64,000 nt of DNA from Dryocosmus kuriphilus (taxonomy: Eukaryota > Arthropoda > Insecta > Hymenoptera > Cynipidae): contig CM076192.1 in NCBI GenBank assembly GCA_038277395.1, positions 51,569,119 to 51,633,118 on the forward strand, given 5' to 3'. The position numbers and the translations under genes are program-made. The first letter of the stretch is position 1, and every line of letters begins with the position of its first letter. This document shows positions 9,901 to 20,720 of the stretch, one piece after another. Under the pieces are notes generated by a model. The model saw only the letters and a list, made by a program, of their open reading frames with translations. It did not search any database and was not told the DNA's origin.

Positions 9901-10940
9901 GCATCTGCAACAAAAAAATCAAGTTGATTATTAAAAAGTATTGAATTTTGGGTATCTTCATTGTAAAAATTTTGCAATTTTGAAAAGAAAATGACGGCCA
10001 ATTAAGGTCAATTTTTGAAAAAAAAATGTTTTGCCTTTTTTTTAAACAATTTCAATTTTATAAAATTATTTTTTGAAAAATAGCGTCTAATGGAGGTTTC
10101 CGAAATCATATAAGGATTATTTCCTCAAAGTTTGAGCAAAATCGGTCAATTAATTTTTGAGTTATCGTGCACGCCGCACAGTGGTCTGAAACGCCCAAAA
10201 AGCTGGCCAAAACTATAATATGTTTCTAAATGTTCATAAAATGAGCTAAATTCTGTCACTCGCGGGTTTTTGGGGTCGCTGATTACGAATCCGATGTCAA
10301 AAATTTCAAAAAAAAAATGGCGGATTAAATATGGCGGACGACTATGCTAAATAATTATTGGATTTTTTCAAAATCAGTATAAAGGGGTTCTCAAGCTCGC
10401 TGATTACGAATACAATATCAGAAATAAAAAGAACAGGAATTTAAGATTTATTTTTCGGAAAAAAATGACGGGTTGAGTATGATAAAAAGTTTACCAATAG
10501 GAATTAACCTGTTATAGCTAAAATAAAAAAATAAAAGTTTTTCAAGTCTGCTCTTGGTAAGCGTAAATTCTGAATGACAAATGAATGGATATAAAAGGAC
10601 AGGATATGATTCAAGGAGGTAAAAAATTTTGCTAAAATTAATACTGTTAATGCTTTTTGAGTAGCTTATTACAAAAATGGACTTTAGACTGTATAATTTT
10701 AAATAGCTTTAAATAGCTGGGTAAAAAGTAGCTATGCACACGGTTTATGTAAATTCGACGTTAAACTGTGTCCGCAAATTCGTGTAAACTACATGTAAAC
10801 ATTTATGTAAGCGGTTTACATTGTGTTTATACGTTTACATGTAATAACAATAACAAAATAACAAAAATCAAAAACAAGGAATGGCTAAAAAAAGAAACTC
10901 CTATTGTTGTTCTTCATGACTTTTATTTTCCGAGAACATC
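9901..10940. other. AT-rich intergenic DNA with a repeated 20-mer
   Basis: No gene is seen. The phrase CGCTGATTACGAATMC occurs near 10276 and 10400 with similar flanks. This suggests a short tandem duplication or an old interspersed repeat. Confidence 0.4.
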
Positions 10941-11149
10941 CTAACCGGAATCTGAAGAAGTATCAGTGTCGTCTTCGGTCTCGGGTATTTTGCAATTTAC
11001 AATGGTCGGAGGCAACAAAAGTTCAATGACTTCTTCAAATAAATGTTTACCTTTTTTAGGCTGCAGATTTTTTCCGAGACTTGTAATAAGAGGATCTGAA
11101 GACATCATAAGACGTTGGAAAATGTCTTGTAAATTTTTTTCGCGTGAAA
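10941..11149 (-). CDS. Partial minus-strand terminal exon of unknown gene, truncated by gap
   Basis: Read on the minus strand, the frame is open from the gap edge to a TAG at 10941-10943. It codes about 69 residues with segments such as IFQRLMMSSDPLITSLG and LPPTIVNCKIPETEDDTDTSSD, ending in an acidic Ser/Asp tail. The bias towards ordinary protein composition in AT-rich DNA supports coding. I do not recognise the family. The rest lies in or beyond the assembly gap. Confidence 0.4.
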
Positions 11150-11649
11150 NNNNNNNNNNNNNNNNNNNNNNNNNNNNNNNNNNNNNNNNNNNNNNNNNNN
11201 NNNNNNNNNNNNNNNNNNNNNNNNNNNNNNNNNNNNNNNNNNNNNNNNNNNNNNNNNNNNNNNNNNNNNNNNNNNNNNNNNNNNNNNNNNNNNNNNNNNN
11301 NNNNNNNNNNNNNNNNNNNNNNNNNNNNNNNNNNNNNNNNNNNNNNNNNNNNNNNNNNNNNNNNNNNNNNNNNNNNNNNNNNNNNNNNNNNNNNNNNNNN
11401 NNNNNNNNNNNNNNNNNNNNNNNNNNNNNNNNNNNNNNNNNNNNNNNNNNNNNNNNNNNNNNNNNNNNNNNNNNNNNNNNNNNNNNNNNNNNNNNNNNNN
11501 NNNNNNNNNNNNNNNNNNNNNNNNNNNNNNNNNNNNNNNNNNNNNNNNNNNNNNNNNNNNNNNNNNNNNNNNNNNNNNNNNNNNNNNNNNNNNNNNNNNN
11601 NNNNNNNNNNNNNNNNNNNNNNNNNNNNNNNNNNNNNNNNNNNNNNNNN
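11150..11649. other. Assembly gap (500 N)
   Basis: Exactly 500 unknown bases, a typical scaffold gap of unknown true size. Any open frame across it is an artefact. Confidence 0.99.
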
Positions 11650-12904
11650 TATGGATTTCACACCTTTTTATTGAACTTTGGAGGGATTTTGACACAACTA
11701 ATATCTTAAAACAGATATAAGCATTTCTATAAATAATCACTAATTTTTTTGTTTTCAGCACTTCAATAATATTTGAAAAATCAGTTTAAAAACAATGCCT
11801 TTTTTTCAACAAAAATTGATGAGTAGAAAACATTCCTGGACTTGACTCAAATCCGGCCTATTGTCGTCCTCAAGATTTGGACAATGTCTTAAGACGTTTT
11901 TAAGACGTTCTAAGACGTTTTTAATACATTTCAAATTTATTGTCACATAAAAATATAATTATAGCTATTATTAACTAATTAAAGCTATAATTAATTTTGA
12001 GTAAAGTATTGTTGTGGACGTCCATACCAGAAGGGCCCTTATGATCGGTTCTAGTTTTAGGAGATATTCGCGTTTTATTAAATCAAAGTCAAAATTATTA
12101 TTTTATTATTTAAATTTAAGCAGATTGACAAAATAAAAAATTTAGAAAGGTTTGTGAAACCAAACATATTTAAATAGTGCACTCTAACATTATATAATAT
12201 TTTAAAACCCTTCTAAGCTGTCAATTAAAAATTGTTTAATTTTGAAAGATTTCAATTTCAAACGTAGGTATCTAATTTTGAAAATTTAAGAAAAAGAGAA
12301 TGCAAGCGTCGAACTCACAGAAATAATATGTAGTTACTAGAACAACTATATAGGTATTCAATTTCTGTTGAAGTTACTATAGAATTAGTACATGAATTGC
12401 ATTTCAATTACAAATTATTTCATTACGTCAAAAAGTTACAAAATTTGAGATTTTTCAGGATATACTTAAAAAAATGATATATCTCCTCCATGTTTCCAAG
12501 CCATCCTTAAGATATTGAATATTATAAATATATTGAAGTTCTTCAAATCAATATGAATATTATAATAAAAGTTCTTTAGTCTACTCAAATAAGAATAAAG
12601 GTTGAAGATATATTTGGTAAAGTCTTTAAAAAATTATAGTTTTTCAAAAATTTGCGGGAACTGTTTCTCGTCATGGTTATCATGGTCATCATGGTCATCT
12701 GGTTATTGATTCTCTATGTGCGCAGAAGAATTCCACTGTGTCACGTGTTAAATATGAAATACTACAAATCCTAAAATCGTCAAAGAGACCTTCTTCAAGT
12801 AAGTATTGAGCCATTTATTAATATGAGCTTAAAAACTATAAGATATAAAATTGATCTTAAGTCGAAATAGGTAATTCTGATGATTTAAAGAAACAAATTT
12901 TCAT
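11650..12904. other. AT-rich DNA, no gene seen; AAGACGTT repeats
   Basis: No convincing coding sequence. Three or four AAGACGTTTTT units lie at 11888-11930, related to the ACGTC repeats seen in introns further right. A CATGGTCAT short repeat lies at 12672-12705. Confidence 0.5.
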
Positions 12905-13400
12905 AATAAAGTGCCGCCGCGGCATGCGCGCGCATGCTGCCAATTTCAGTGTGCGCATTTCTTCGAGCACGCAAGAGTTTGTTTTACTTATTTATTTTAC
13001 AACTGTTATTTGTAAAAAATGCATGACTAATAATTTTTTTCCTGTCCTACATCAAAATTTATGCAATTTTATATACCTTTGTGCAATTTCTAATAATTAT
13101 ACATGTGTAATTGAGAAAATGCATTTAATTCTCATTTTGAATATGTGCGTTTTTTGCGACCCAAGCAACCAATGACCGCGCTAGCTACCCCCACGCAAGC
13201 GCAGAAGGCTAAAGCGTAAACAATGAAATGCACGCAACGAAATGGACTGCGTCACGCACGGTCAACGGCGTCGGTGACGGTTTTCCCGGGTTTCTCATGG
13301 ACACGAACACGAGTGTTTGGTTCGCGGGGTTCGCGGTCGACAGTGCTAAGAAAAAGTGTCGTCTCTGTGGTCAGTTTTTTTCAATCCGATCGTGACTTCG
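12905..13400. promoter_or_regulatory. GC/CpG-rich island with a 16-bp perfect palindrome
   Basis: CpG-rich DNA at 12910-12975 and 13165-13375 stands out from its AT-rich surroundings. It holds the palindrome GCATGCGCGCGCATGC (12922-12937). A short ATG frame at 13298 contains CRLCG and meets a weak GTCAGT donor-like site. This could be a promoter with a first exon, but nothing downstream confirms a gene. Confidence 0.25.
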
Positions 13401-13489
13401 CAATTCATAAAAAGTGCGGTAGGTGGATGAAAAACACCAAGGAGTTTTTCACAATCTTTAGAGGAAAAATTGATTTTTGCCCATTTTGG

Positions 13490-14030
13490 TGCAATTGCAG
13501 AATAGGAGCGTCACCTCTGTATTTTGTAAAAAAAAAATTTTTTCCGGCAACAAACTATTAGAATCTTTAATTGTACTAATAATGAAGAGATTTGACTATA
13601 AAAAAGTTAAAATTTATTATTATTTTACTTACTAGAAGGTGTCAAAATATGCGTGTCTCACGGTATGTGAATCTTTCCAAGTCTCTTGGGGTAATTTTTT
13701 TGGGCTCTGAAAAGGATACCCATTTGATTGGTCAGAAAAATAATGTTGAAAAAACCCCTAGCCCCTTTCCAAGTCTCTTAAGGGGATGTTTTCTGGCCCT
13801 GAAAATTGATTGGTCATAAAAATAATGTTGGTCAAACCCCTACCCCCTTTCCCAGGCCCTTGAGACACCCATATTTGACACCTTCTAGTAAGTAAAATAA
13901 TAATAAATTTTAACTTTTTTCTCGTCAAGTCACTTCATTAATAGTTTAATTAAAGATTCTAATAGTTTGTTGACGGAAAAAATTTTTTTTTAGAAAATAC
14001 AGAGGTGACGCCCCTATTCTGCAATTTAAC
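13490..14030. mobile_element. Fold-back (MITE-like) element with about 160-bp arms
   Basis: The left arm, about 13490-13655, reads as the reverse complement of about 13865-14030. Shared blocks include TGCAGAATAGG, CACCTCTGTATTTT, the AAAAATTTTTTC core, TTAGAATCTTTAATT and TACTTACTAGAAGGTGTCAAA. The loop contains a roughly 100-bp tandem duplication. No transposase is encoded. Confidence 0.8.
13676..13855. repeat. Tandem duplication in the loop of the fold-back element
   Basis: Two imperfect copies share CCAAGTCTCTT, TTGATTGGTCA, AAAAATAATGTTG and ACCCCTA.CCCCTTTCC. They make up most of the loop. Confidence 0.65.
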
Positions 14031-16300
14031 CCCCATTTTTTATTTACTATTACAATTCGCAAACAAGATCTTCATCATTCCAGGTATGCTTTTTTTTGGT
14101 GAAGTGATTTTAAGTTTTTGTGCAACTGTAGATTTGACGCATGCCCCTGTTTTGGCCAAATAAATAAATAATAGCTAACTTTACAAAAAAACTATCAGAA
14201 TAATTGTTTGTCGCCATATAAAAAAGTGGGTTTCCTTTTATATTGATTAACATATTTCACGAATAACTCAAAAACTATGCGTCTGTACAAAAAAGTTATA
14301 GAAGGCAAATTTTTAGATTTTTTTAAGATAAACAATTTTACTTTCATATATTTCTTTTCGCAATTTGTGTCTTAATGATTTCAATCATCAGGGCACAAAA
14401 TGCGTTAAACAGTTTCCAATACCTATACATTACCGACTTTAGGAAATGCAAGAAAAAATACTAAAAAACGTTTTTGAGCAAACAGATAAATAAATGATTA
14501 GTCTGAAAACCCGTCGGTATTGTAGATGCTTATTCCTGTTAGATGCCCTTGAGCAAACCATGAACCACTTGAGTATAGTCAAAGTATAGCTTTTTGTCGA
14601 CAAACTGTACAAGAAAATATATAGGTACATGTGGGCCCTGCTATGTTTGTCGCGGTACATCAAAATATGGCGGACCTCCCCCCTCATTGCATCAGCCCCG
14701 CAATGGCATGCCTAATCCCTGTATTTTCTAAGTCCATGGAGCACACCAAGAAAATGATACATTAATATTCATTCATTATATTTTATTGAACGATTTTAGT
14801 TTTCATTAAAATAAATTTATTAAGCTTTAAAATAATGACAAGCGTTTGCAGTGGGCACGAATGAAAATTACGTACTTGATTTTTAAGTAGTATTGGTTAA
14901 AAATGTAATTTATATTTATTTAGCAGGAATTCATTTTTAAATTCACCGCCTGTAAGTACGACGTTGACAGAACGTTGATTGGCAACCCTGCATAACCTCA
15001 AATCATCTCTGCGATCCCTGCTTCCACGTTTCTTTGGTTCCATTGTTCCATGTTCTTTCCAGAATGCTAGAATTTGTTTACGGCACAATAATTCAGATGC
15101 GGTAAGTAAAATGAAATCTATTAAAATAATTTAATTCCTAATCATAAATTATGTAATTTTAAGAAACCTAAAAAACCCGAAATTTTTTAAATCTACATAT
15201 TTTTTCATGTTAAACATTATCATCAAAAAAATATTTATCCAAATTTTTGTACACGTACATTTTCACGCGATATATTCAGTTGAAAATAAAATAAAACTAT
15301 TGAAAAGTGTGAAAAATATATAGGAAGCAAATTTTTAATTATTCTGCTATAAATCACGACCCAAATAAGTCGTGAAATGTTATAGAGTTCTTCCTCTGAA
15401 ATCTACTTAATGATTTTTAGGTTGGGTTTTTTTCTACATATACAATATACGTGCATTACTCGATTTCAATATCTTAATCTTTCAGTTTTACATCTAGGAA
15501 TCATGATATTGACAGTGGAAAACCACATTGATTACGAATCAGTGATATAGCACACAAAAATTGAGGCTCCGGATCGAATAAGTGGTCATATAATTTTTTG
15601 GCTCAAGCGCAAATGAATTTATAGTGTTTCTCGCTAGATTTCTAACGCACAAACCGGCAACCAGCACTTTTAATTTTAAATTATTTAATTTTAAGGACCA
15701 ATTGTAACTTCTTTTGAATTTCATGGCTTGAATTTCACCATTTTACTTTTCAAATTAAAAATTCTTAATTTTTCAATGCAGAAAATAAAGAAGTAAAAAA
15801 TGGACAAATTATAATGTTTATTTTAGTCTTGCTGGCGAGTTAAAAAAATTGTATTTGCTTTTTTCGACTCTCTTTTACTTTCCTTTTTAAAGTAGGTATA
15901 GATTGAATGGAATGTATTTGAAATTCAGTAATTTTAGAATGAATTGATTTAAATGTACACTATACTTAGCTTTCAAACCTAAATTTCTTAAATTAATATA
16001 ATTTAAAATTTAATGTAAGACCTTACCCTTAGTAAATGAAGAATTGTAAATTGGTAACATTGAAAATAGAATAATTTATTTTTGGTGGAAACTTAATGAA
16101 TTAGATAATTTAGAATTAATAGCGTTCGTAATTCCACAATATTGCAAATTGAACTCATCTTGACTAAAATAACTCATTTCCAAATAAGAGCCTTGATAAT
16201 GGAAATTTAATTTGATCATTTTGAGTTTCCTAATTTAAAATTCGAAAATTAAACATTGGATAGTTTTAAATTGAGAAGCTCAATAGTAAGTCTCTAAGTC
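14031..16300. other. AT-rich intergenic DNA, no supported gene
   Basis: Only short frames are present. One minus frame at 14897-15101 has a normal-looking composition (KQILAFWKEHGTMEPKKRG), and a plus-strand GTAAGT lies at 15102. Neither gives a gene model. Confidence 0.5.
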
Positions 16301-16304
16301 TGCC

Positions 16305-17275
16305 AATAGGATACTAAAAAGCAGCGGGCTAAGTGGAAAAACCTTGCCTCACTCCTCTACCTGTCCAGAATGCATCACCTGTCTGTGTTCCTACTTTCAC
16401 CCTTACTCTAGTTTCAATGAAAATTTCCTTTATTTTTCGACCAACCCTTTGTCCACCCTTCTTTCTTCTAGGGTTTTCCAAAGCGCCTTCCTGTTAACTG
16501 AGTCAAAAGCTGTTTTAAAATCCACAAACAGCGCTATCAATTTCCTATTCTTTCTCCCTAGATTCCTATTCACCAGATAATTAAGTATGTACACGTTGTC
16601 AGTAGTGCCCATCCCTTTTCTAAAAACCGGTCTGATTATGTGGTATGATCTCATTATCCTCCACCTATCTTTCGAGCCTCTTTTTCAATATTTCTGCATA
16701 TATTTTGTACCCCACCGACATAAGCGTTATTCCTCTATACTCTTCTATCCTTCTACCCGCCCCTTTCTTGATTAATGGTACTATTAACCCTGTCCTCCAT
16801 TCTTTTGGCCACCCCTCTCCCTTCCATACCTAATTGCATATTCTCTACATCTCTTCCTGTATCCCATCCCCTCCATACGTCAAAGTCTCGTTTTCTATGG
16901 CATCCTCCTCTGTCGCCTTGTCTCTTTTAAGCCTTTTTATTGCCTCTTTTACCTCCTCCCTACTAATATAAGCTCATTTCCGAGTTCTCCCTCGACATTC
17001 CTCCTACCTTCTCCTTTTACCAAATTTTCGACACCTCCTAGCTGATTTTTAAAGTACTCTGACCATTCACCTATTTCGATCTCATTGTTAATACTTTCCC
17101 CTCTCCCCTTTCCTTTTTAATCACCTCCCACTCCCTACCTTCGCTAACTGCTTTCTCCACCTCTTGCTTATATCATCTTTCTCCTCCTATCTCTTTTCAT
17201 TAAGTAACCTCTCATGAACTTTTTTCCTTTTATTATACTCTCTTTTCTCTAACCTACTTCTTCTCCACATTTTTG
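16305..17275 (-). pseudogene. Non-LTR retrotransposon reverse transcriptase fragment
   Basis: Translated on the minus strand, the region shows reverse transcriptase motifs: FRKGMGTTDNVYILNYLVNR, LIALFVDFKTAFDSVNR (motif A with the catalytic Asp) and GVRQGFSTSPLLFSILL (motif B). Upstream sequence is Lys/Glu-rich and frameshifted. The YADD box and both ends are missing, so this is a dead 5'- and 3'-truncated LINE copy. It resembles LINE proteins common in ants, a recollection rather than a search. Confidence 0.75.
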
Positions 17276-17356
17276 AACATTTTGTACACAAATTTTTAAT
17301 AAACTTAATCTTCAATATATTTATTTTTATTTACAATTTGTCCCTCATAATTGCTT

Positions 17357-17435
<79 letters not shown>

Positions 17436-17917
17436 ATGTGTGTTTCTTTAATTGTGGTAACGGTACATTCTTATTTTTTTATTGTGCTCAGCCTTTCAAT
17501 TGTATTTCTATATTAATTTTGAAAAAGGTATTAAAAAATTTAGAAAAAGGAAATTTAGAATTTTACATATTCTTGGAGTAAAAAATTTCGTAGTATCGGT
17601 CTTGCATCTTTCAATTAGTCTTCCTTTCATTTATTAAAAAGTAAAATCAAAATTATTAATTACAATTTCTCAGTTTTCTTCGTAAAAAATTTTTTTTCGA
17701 GGAATTGGAAAATTCAAATTAATTCATTTTTCATTTGTATTTATATATTTAATTATAATTTATCCCTCAAAATTGCCTTATGTTTTTAAATATTTCCGTT
17801 TATTGAATTTGTATGTATATGGCCATCTTATACATTTAATTTCTTTTCAAATTTTATCTTTCAATAACTGTTGTTACAGATTTTACTGATCTACTGTCAC
17901 GTGTCATTTCTGTAAAA
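17276..17917. repeat. AT-rich DNA with (TA)n microsatellite
   Basis: A nearly uninterrupted TA tract of about 75 bases runs from 17357 to 17431, followed by TGTGTATGTGTG. The rest shows no gene. A splice-acceptor-like TTGTTACAG lies at 17871-17879, just upstream of the next coding region. Confidence 0.8.
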
Positions 17918-20285
17918 ATGTCTAATGCAAAGGAAGCTCAGGCGGCACAATCGGTAAGAGCGAAGATGTCTAGTTTATTGGAGCAAAAATTTGATTCGCA
18001 ATCGAACTGTAGTATGTCTTTGAGTAAGAATGGATATATGTTTCCGCGTAAACAATACAAAAACTTGTCTCGTCGACAACAACTTAGACGTCTACGAAAA
18101 TTGCGCGGGCGTGATCATGAATTGCTTGCATTTGCAAGACGACCTAAAAATAACGATCAAGTTGTAGGAAATGCTAATAATTTCGAAAATCTTGATAACA
18201 TTATAGACGGGACAAATTTTAATATTAACACTGAAATAACCTGTGAGGAATATCAGGATATAAATAACGTAGAAATTATGAAAGACGGACAAGCAGAAAA
18301 TGATAATAAATTATATGTTGAAGATACACAGGATCATTGTGGAGCTTCAGACGAAGATGATTTCTGGGAAAAGCTTGATTACTATTCAGACGAAGAAGAG
18401 CAGTATGAGCCTCCACAAGAGTTAAACTTGTGGGAAAAAATTGCTTCTTGGGCCTTACGTCATTATCAAGATCGAAACTCTATTAACGAAATCTTGTCAA
18501 TTTTTCGAAGCGAAGGACATACTGAATTGCCTAAAGACTCGAGAACTTTACTGGGTACCCCTAGAAAATCATCAAATATTATTCCTTGCGGATCAGGTTC
18601 TTACTTACATTACGGTTTAGAGCGATCTCTCATTGATTTGTTTAAAATGGGTACCTTGTGGATCAATTCCGTTGCAAATTATCATCGATATTAATATTGA
18701 TGGATTGCCGCTTTGCAAAAGCTCGAAAAGTCAATTGTGGCCTATTTTGGGCAAAATCTCCAACATAGATTTCTATAAAGTTTTTGTGATCGGGGCTTAT
18801 CACGGATACGAGAAACCAAACTCTATGGATGAGTTTTTAAATACTTTCATCGAAGAGTACGAATGTTTTAAAAGAACGGGCTTCGTCTATAATGGACAGA
18901 AATACACAATTTCCATCAATTTGTTGATTTGCGATAGTCCAGCTAGAAGTATGATTACCTACACGAAATCACATAACGGTTACCATGGCTGTCCTCGATG
19001 TATTGATGAGGGTGAATACATTAACCACAGAATGTGTTTTCTCAGTACAGAAAGTCAGCGAAGAACTGATTTGTCGTTTTTATCGCGCTCGGACCCAGAC
19101 CATCACACAGGAATTTCTCCATTTGAAAAAGCTGACTTCAAAATGGTAACTCAGTTTCCTCTGGATAAAATGCATTTGACTGATTTAGGAATGATGAAAA
19201 AAATCCTAAAATTATTAATGAAAGGTGACAGAAAAACCGGTAAATTAACTGCAAAAGAAATGGACTATATATCGGAACTTTTAAGATCTTTAAAGGCATC
19301 GATACCTTGTGAATTTGTTCGCAAGGGGAGAGGTCTTGACGAAATCGATCGCTGGAAGGCTGTAGAATTTCGTCTCTTTTTACATTATTTGGGCCCTCTA
19401 ATTTTTGAAGAAGTTCTCTCTGAGGAGTATGTCATTCATTTTAATGCATTTCATGCTGCAATGAGGATTTTATGTCACACAAAGCAGTATGAAGCGAATA
19501 ATAAGTGCGCTGAAGATCTTTTGAAATGGTTTGTTGAAACCTTCAAAGTTTTATACGGAGAAGAACACTTAGTATTCACTGTTCATTGTATTCAGCACTT
19601 GAGCGAAGAAGCTTTATTGAATGGACCTCTCGACAACAACACAGCGTATCCATTTGAAAATCATATGCAACATTTAAAAAAATTAATCCGTAAATTCAAG
19701 GATATTTTGCCACAACTATTTCGCAGGCTCGTGGAACAGTCACGAAATTCGCTTGTGCCGAGCATTGAAGCAAAACCAAAAAAATATCCTCAATTACTGC
19801 AGCCTTGTAAAATAGAATTACCTTTTGGCTGTTCTGACTCTTACCAACAATTACACTTCCAGGATTTTAAATTAATGACAAAGGAGCCTGACAACTGCTG
19901 TTATTTGAAGAATGGCAGTGTTGTGTATATTGAACACATAGCTCATAAAATGGACAAACCTGTGTTAATTGGTAAAAGGTTTACTGATTTATCAGGATTT
20001 CCTCACTATCCTGGAAATTCTCAAGAACTCAGCTTTCATGTTGCAAGAAGTTTTTCTGAATCTGAAGTGCATTTAGTGGACGAAGTTGATAAAAAGGCTG
20101 TTGTCCTGCCCTTACGAGACCAATTTTATATACTACCACTTATGCATTCATCAGCATATGAGCAGTATGTTTGGCAAATATTGTATTGCTTTCTGAAAGA
20201 TTATATTGAGTTCTTAAATTTTTATGAAGAAAAACTTTCGTTTACATTCTTTATGTCTAAAAATAATTTCTTCATTCTATTTTAG
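17918..20285 (+). pseudogene. CMC/EnSpm-like transposase with one frameshift (Transposase_21/DUF4218-like)
   Basis: Two overlapping frames (ATG 17918 to about 18690, then about 18650-20285) form one roughly 780-residue protein with a frame change near 18640-18690. No AG acceptor lies at the junction, so an intron is unlikely. The N-terminus is basic, followed by an acidic linker. The second part has INIDGLPLCKSSKSQLWPILG, then ICDSPARSMI and HNGYHGCPRC (Transposase_21-like, with a CxxC). Later come LYGEEHLVFTVHCIQHL and GPLDNNTAYPFENHMQ (DUF4218-like). These are hallmarks of CACTA/EnSpm transposases, also common in insects. A related, more degraded gene lies at 58794-63524. Terminal repeats were not found. 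Confidence 0.78.
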
Positions 20286-20720
20286 TATATTCACGATTTA
20301 TCTCTTTACAGTTTATATTAATCTAAAAATTAAAATGTTCAAATACTCGTATTGAAGAGTAGATTGTCTATTTTGTACGTTTGAATAATATTCAATTTTC
20401 TTAAATTTTAAACACTATTAGGAAACAAACACGCGTTCTACGCGCGCGATTATTATTTTATTCTCTAACGCAATTTTTAAATTGAAATATAAAATTAATA
20501 TTAATACATATTTTTTTATTTCATAGTATCTAATATCTAAAATAGTAGAAAAGCAAGGACAATATTTTTTATATATGATGAAAATTGATGTTTAAAATTA
20601 TGAATCTTCACTCAAACCAATGAATTTTTACCAAAATAGTTCAACTTTCAACCAAGTAGTAGAATTTTCAAAAAACAGTTTAATCTTTAATTAGAGTGAA
20701 TTTTTTGTATATTTAGTAAT
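20286..20720. other. AT-rich DNA, no gene seen
   Basis: The 3' flank of the EnSpm-like gene up to the pogo element, with only short AT-rich frames. It includes a small ACGCGCGCG-type island at 20430-20450. Confidence 0.5.

Noticed and set aside
10966..11761. Open frames across 10966-11761
   Set aside because: They consist mostly of N and are artefacts of the gap.
12924..13561. Two plus-strand frames of 83 and 112 codons
   Set aside because: No recognised motif. They span a CpG-rich patch then AT-rich DNA with no supporting splice sites.
13490..14030. CRISPR-like or phage-like repeat array in the repeat-rich regions
   Set aside because: Repeats are inverted arms or long tandem duplications without equal unique spacers, and the DNA is eukaryotic.
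14897..15101. Small minus-strand frame (63 codons) and a plus-strand GTAAGT at 15102
   Set aside because: Composition is fair, but no partner exon, start context or known domain supports a gene on either strand.
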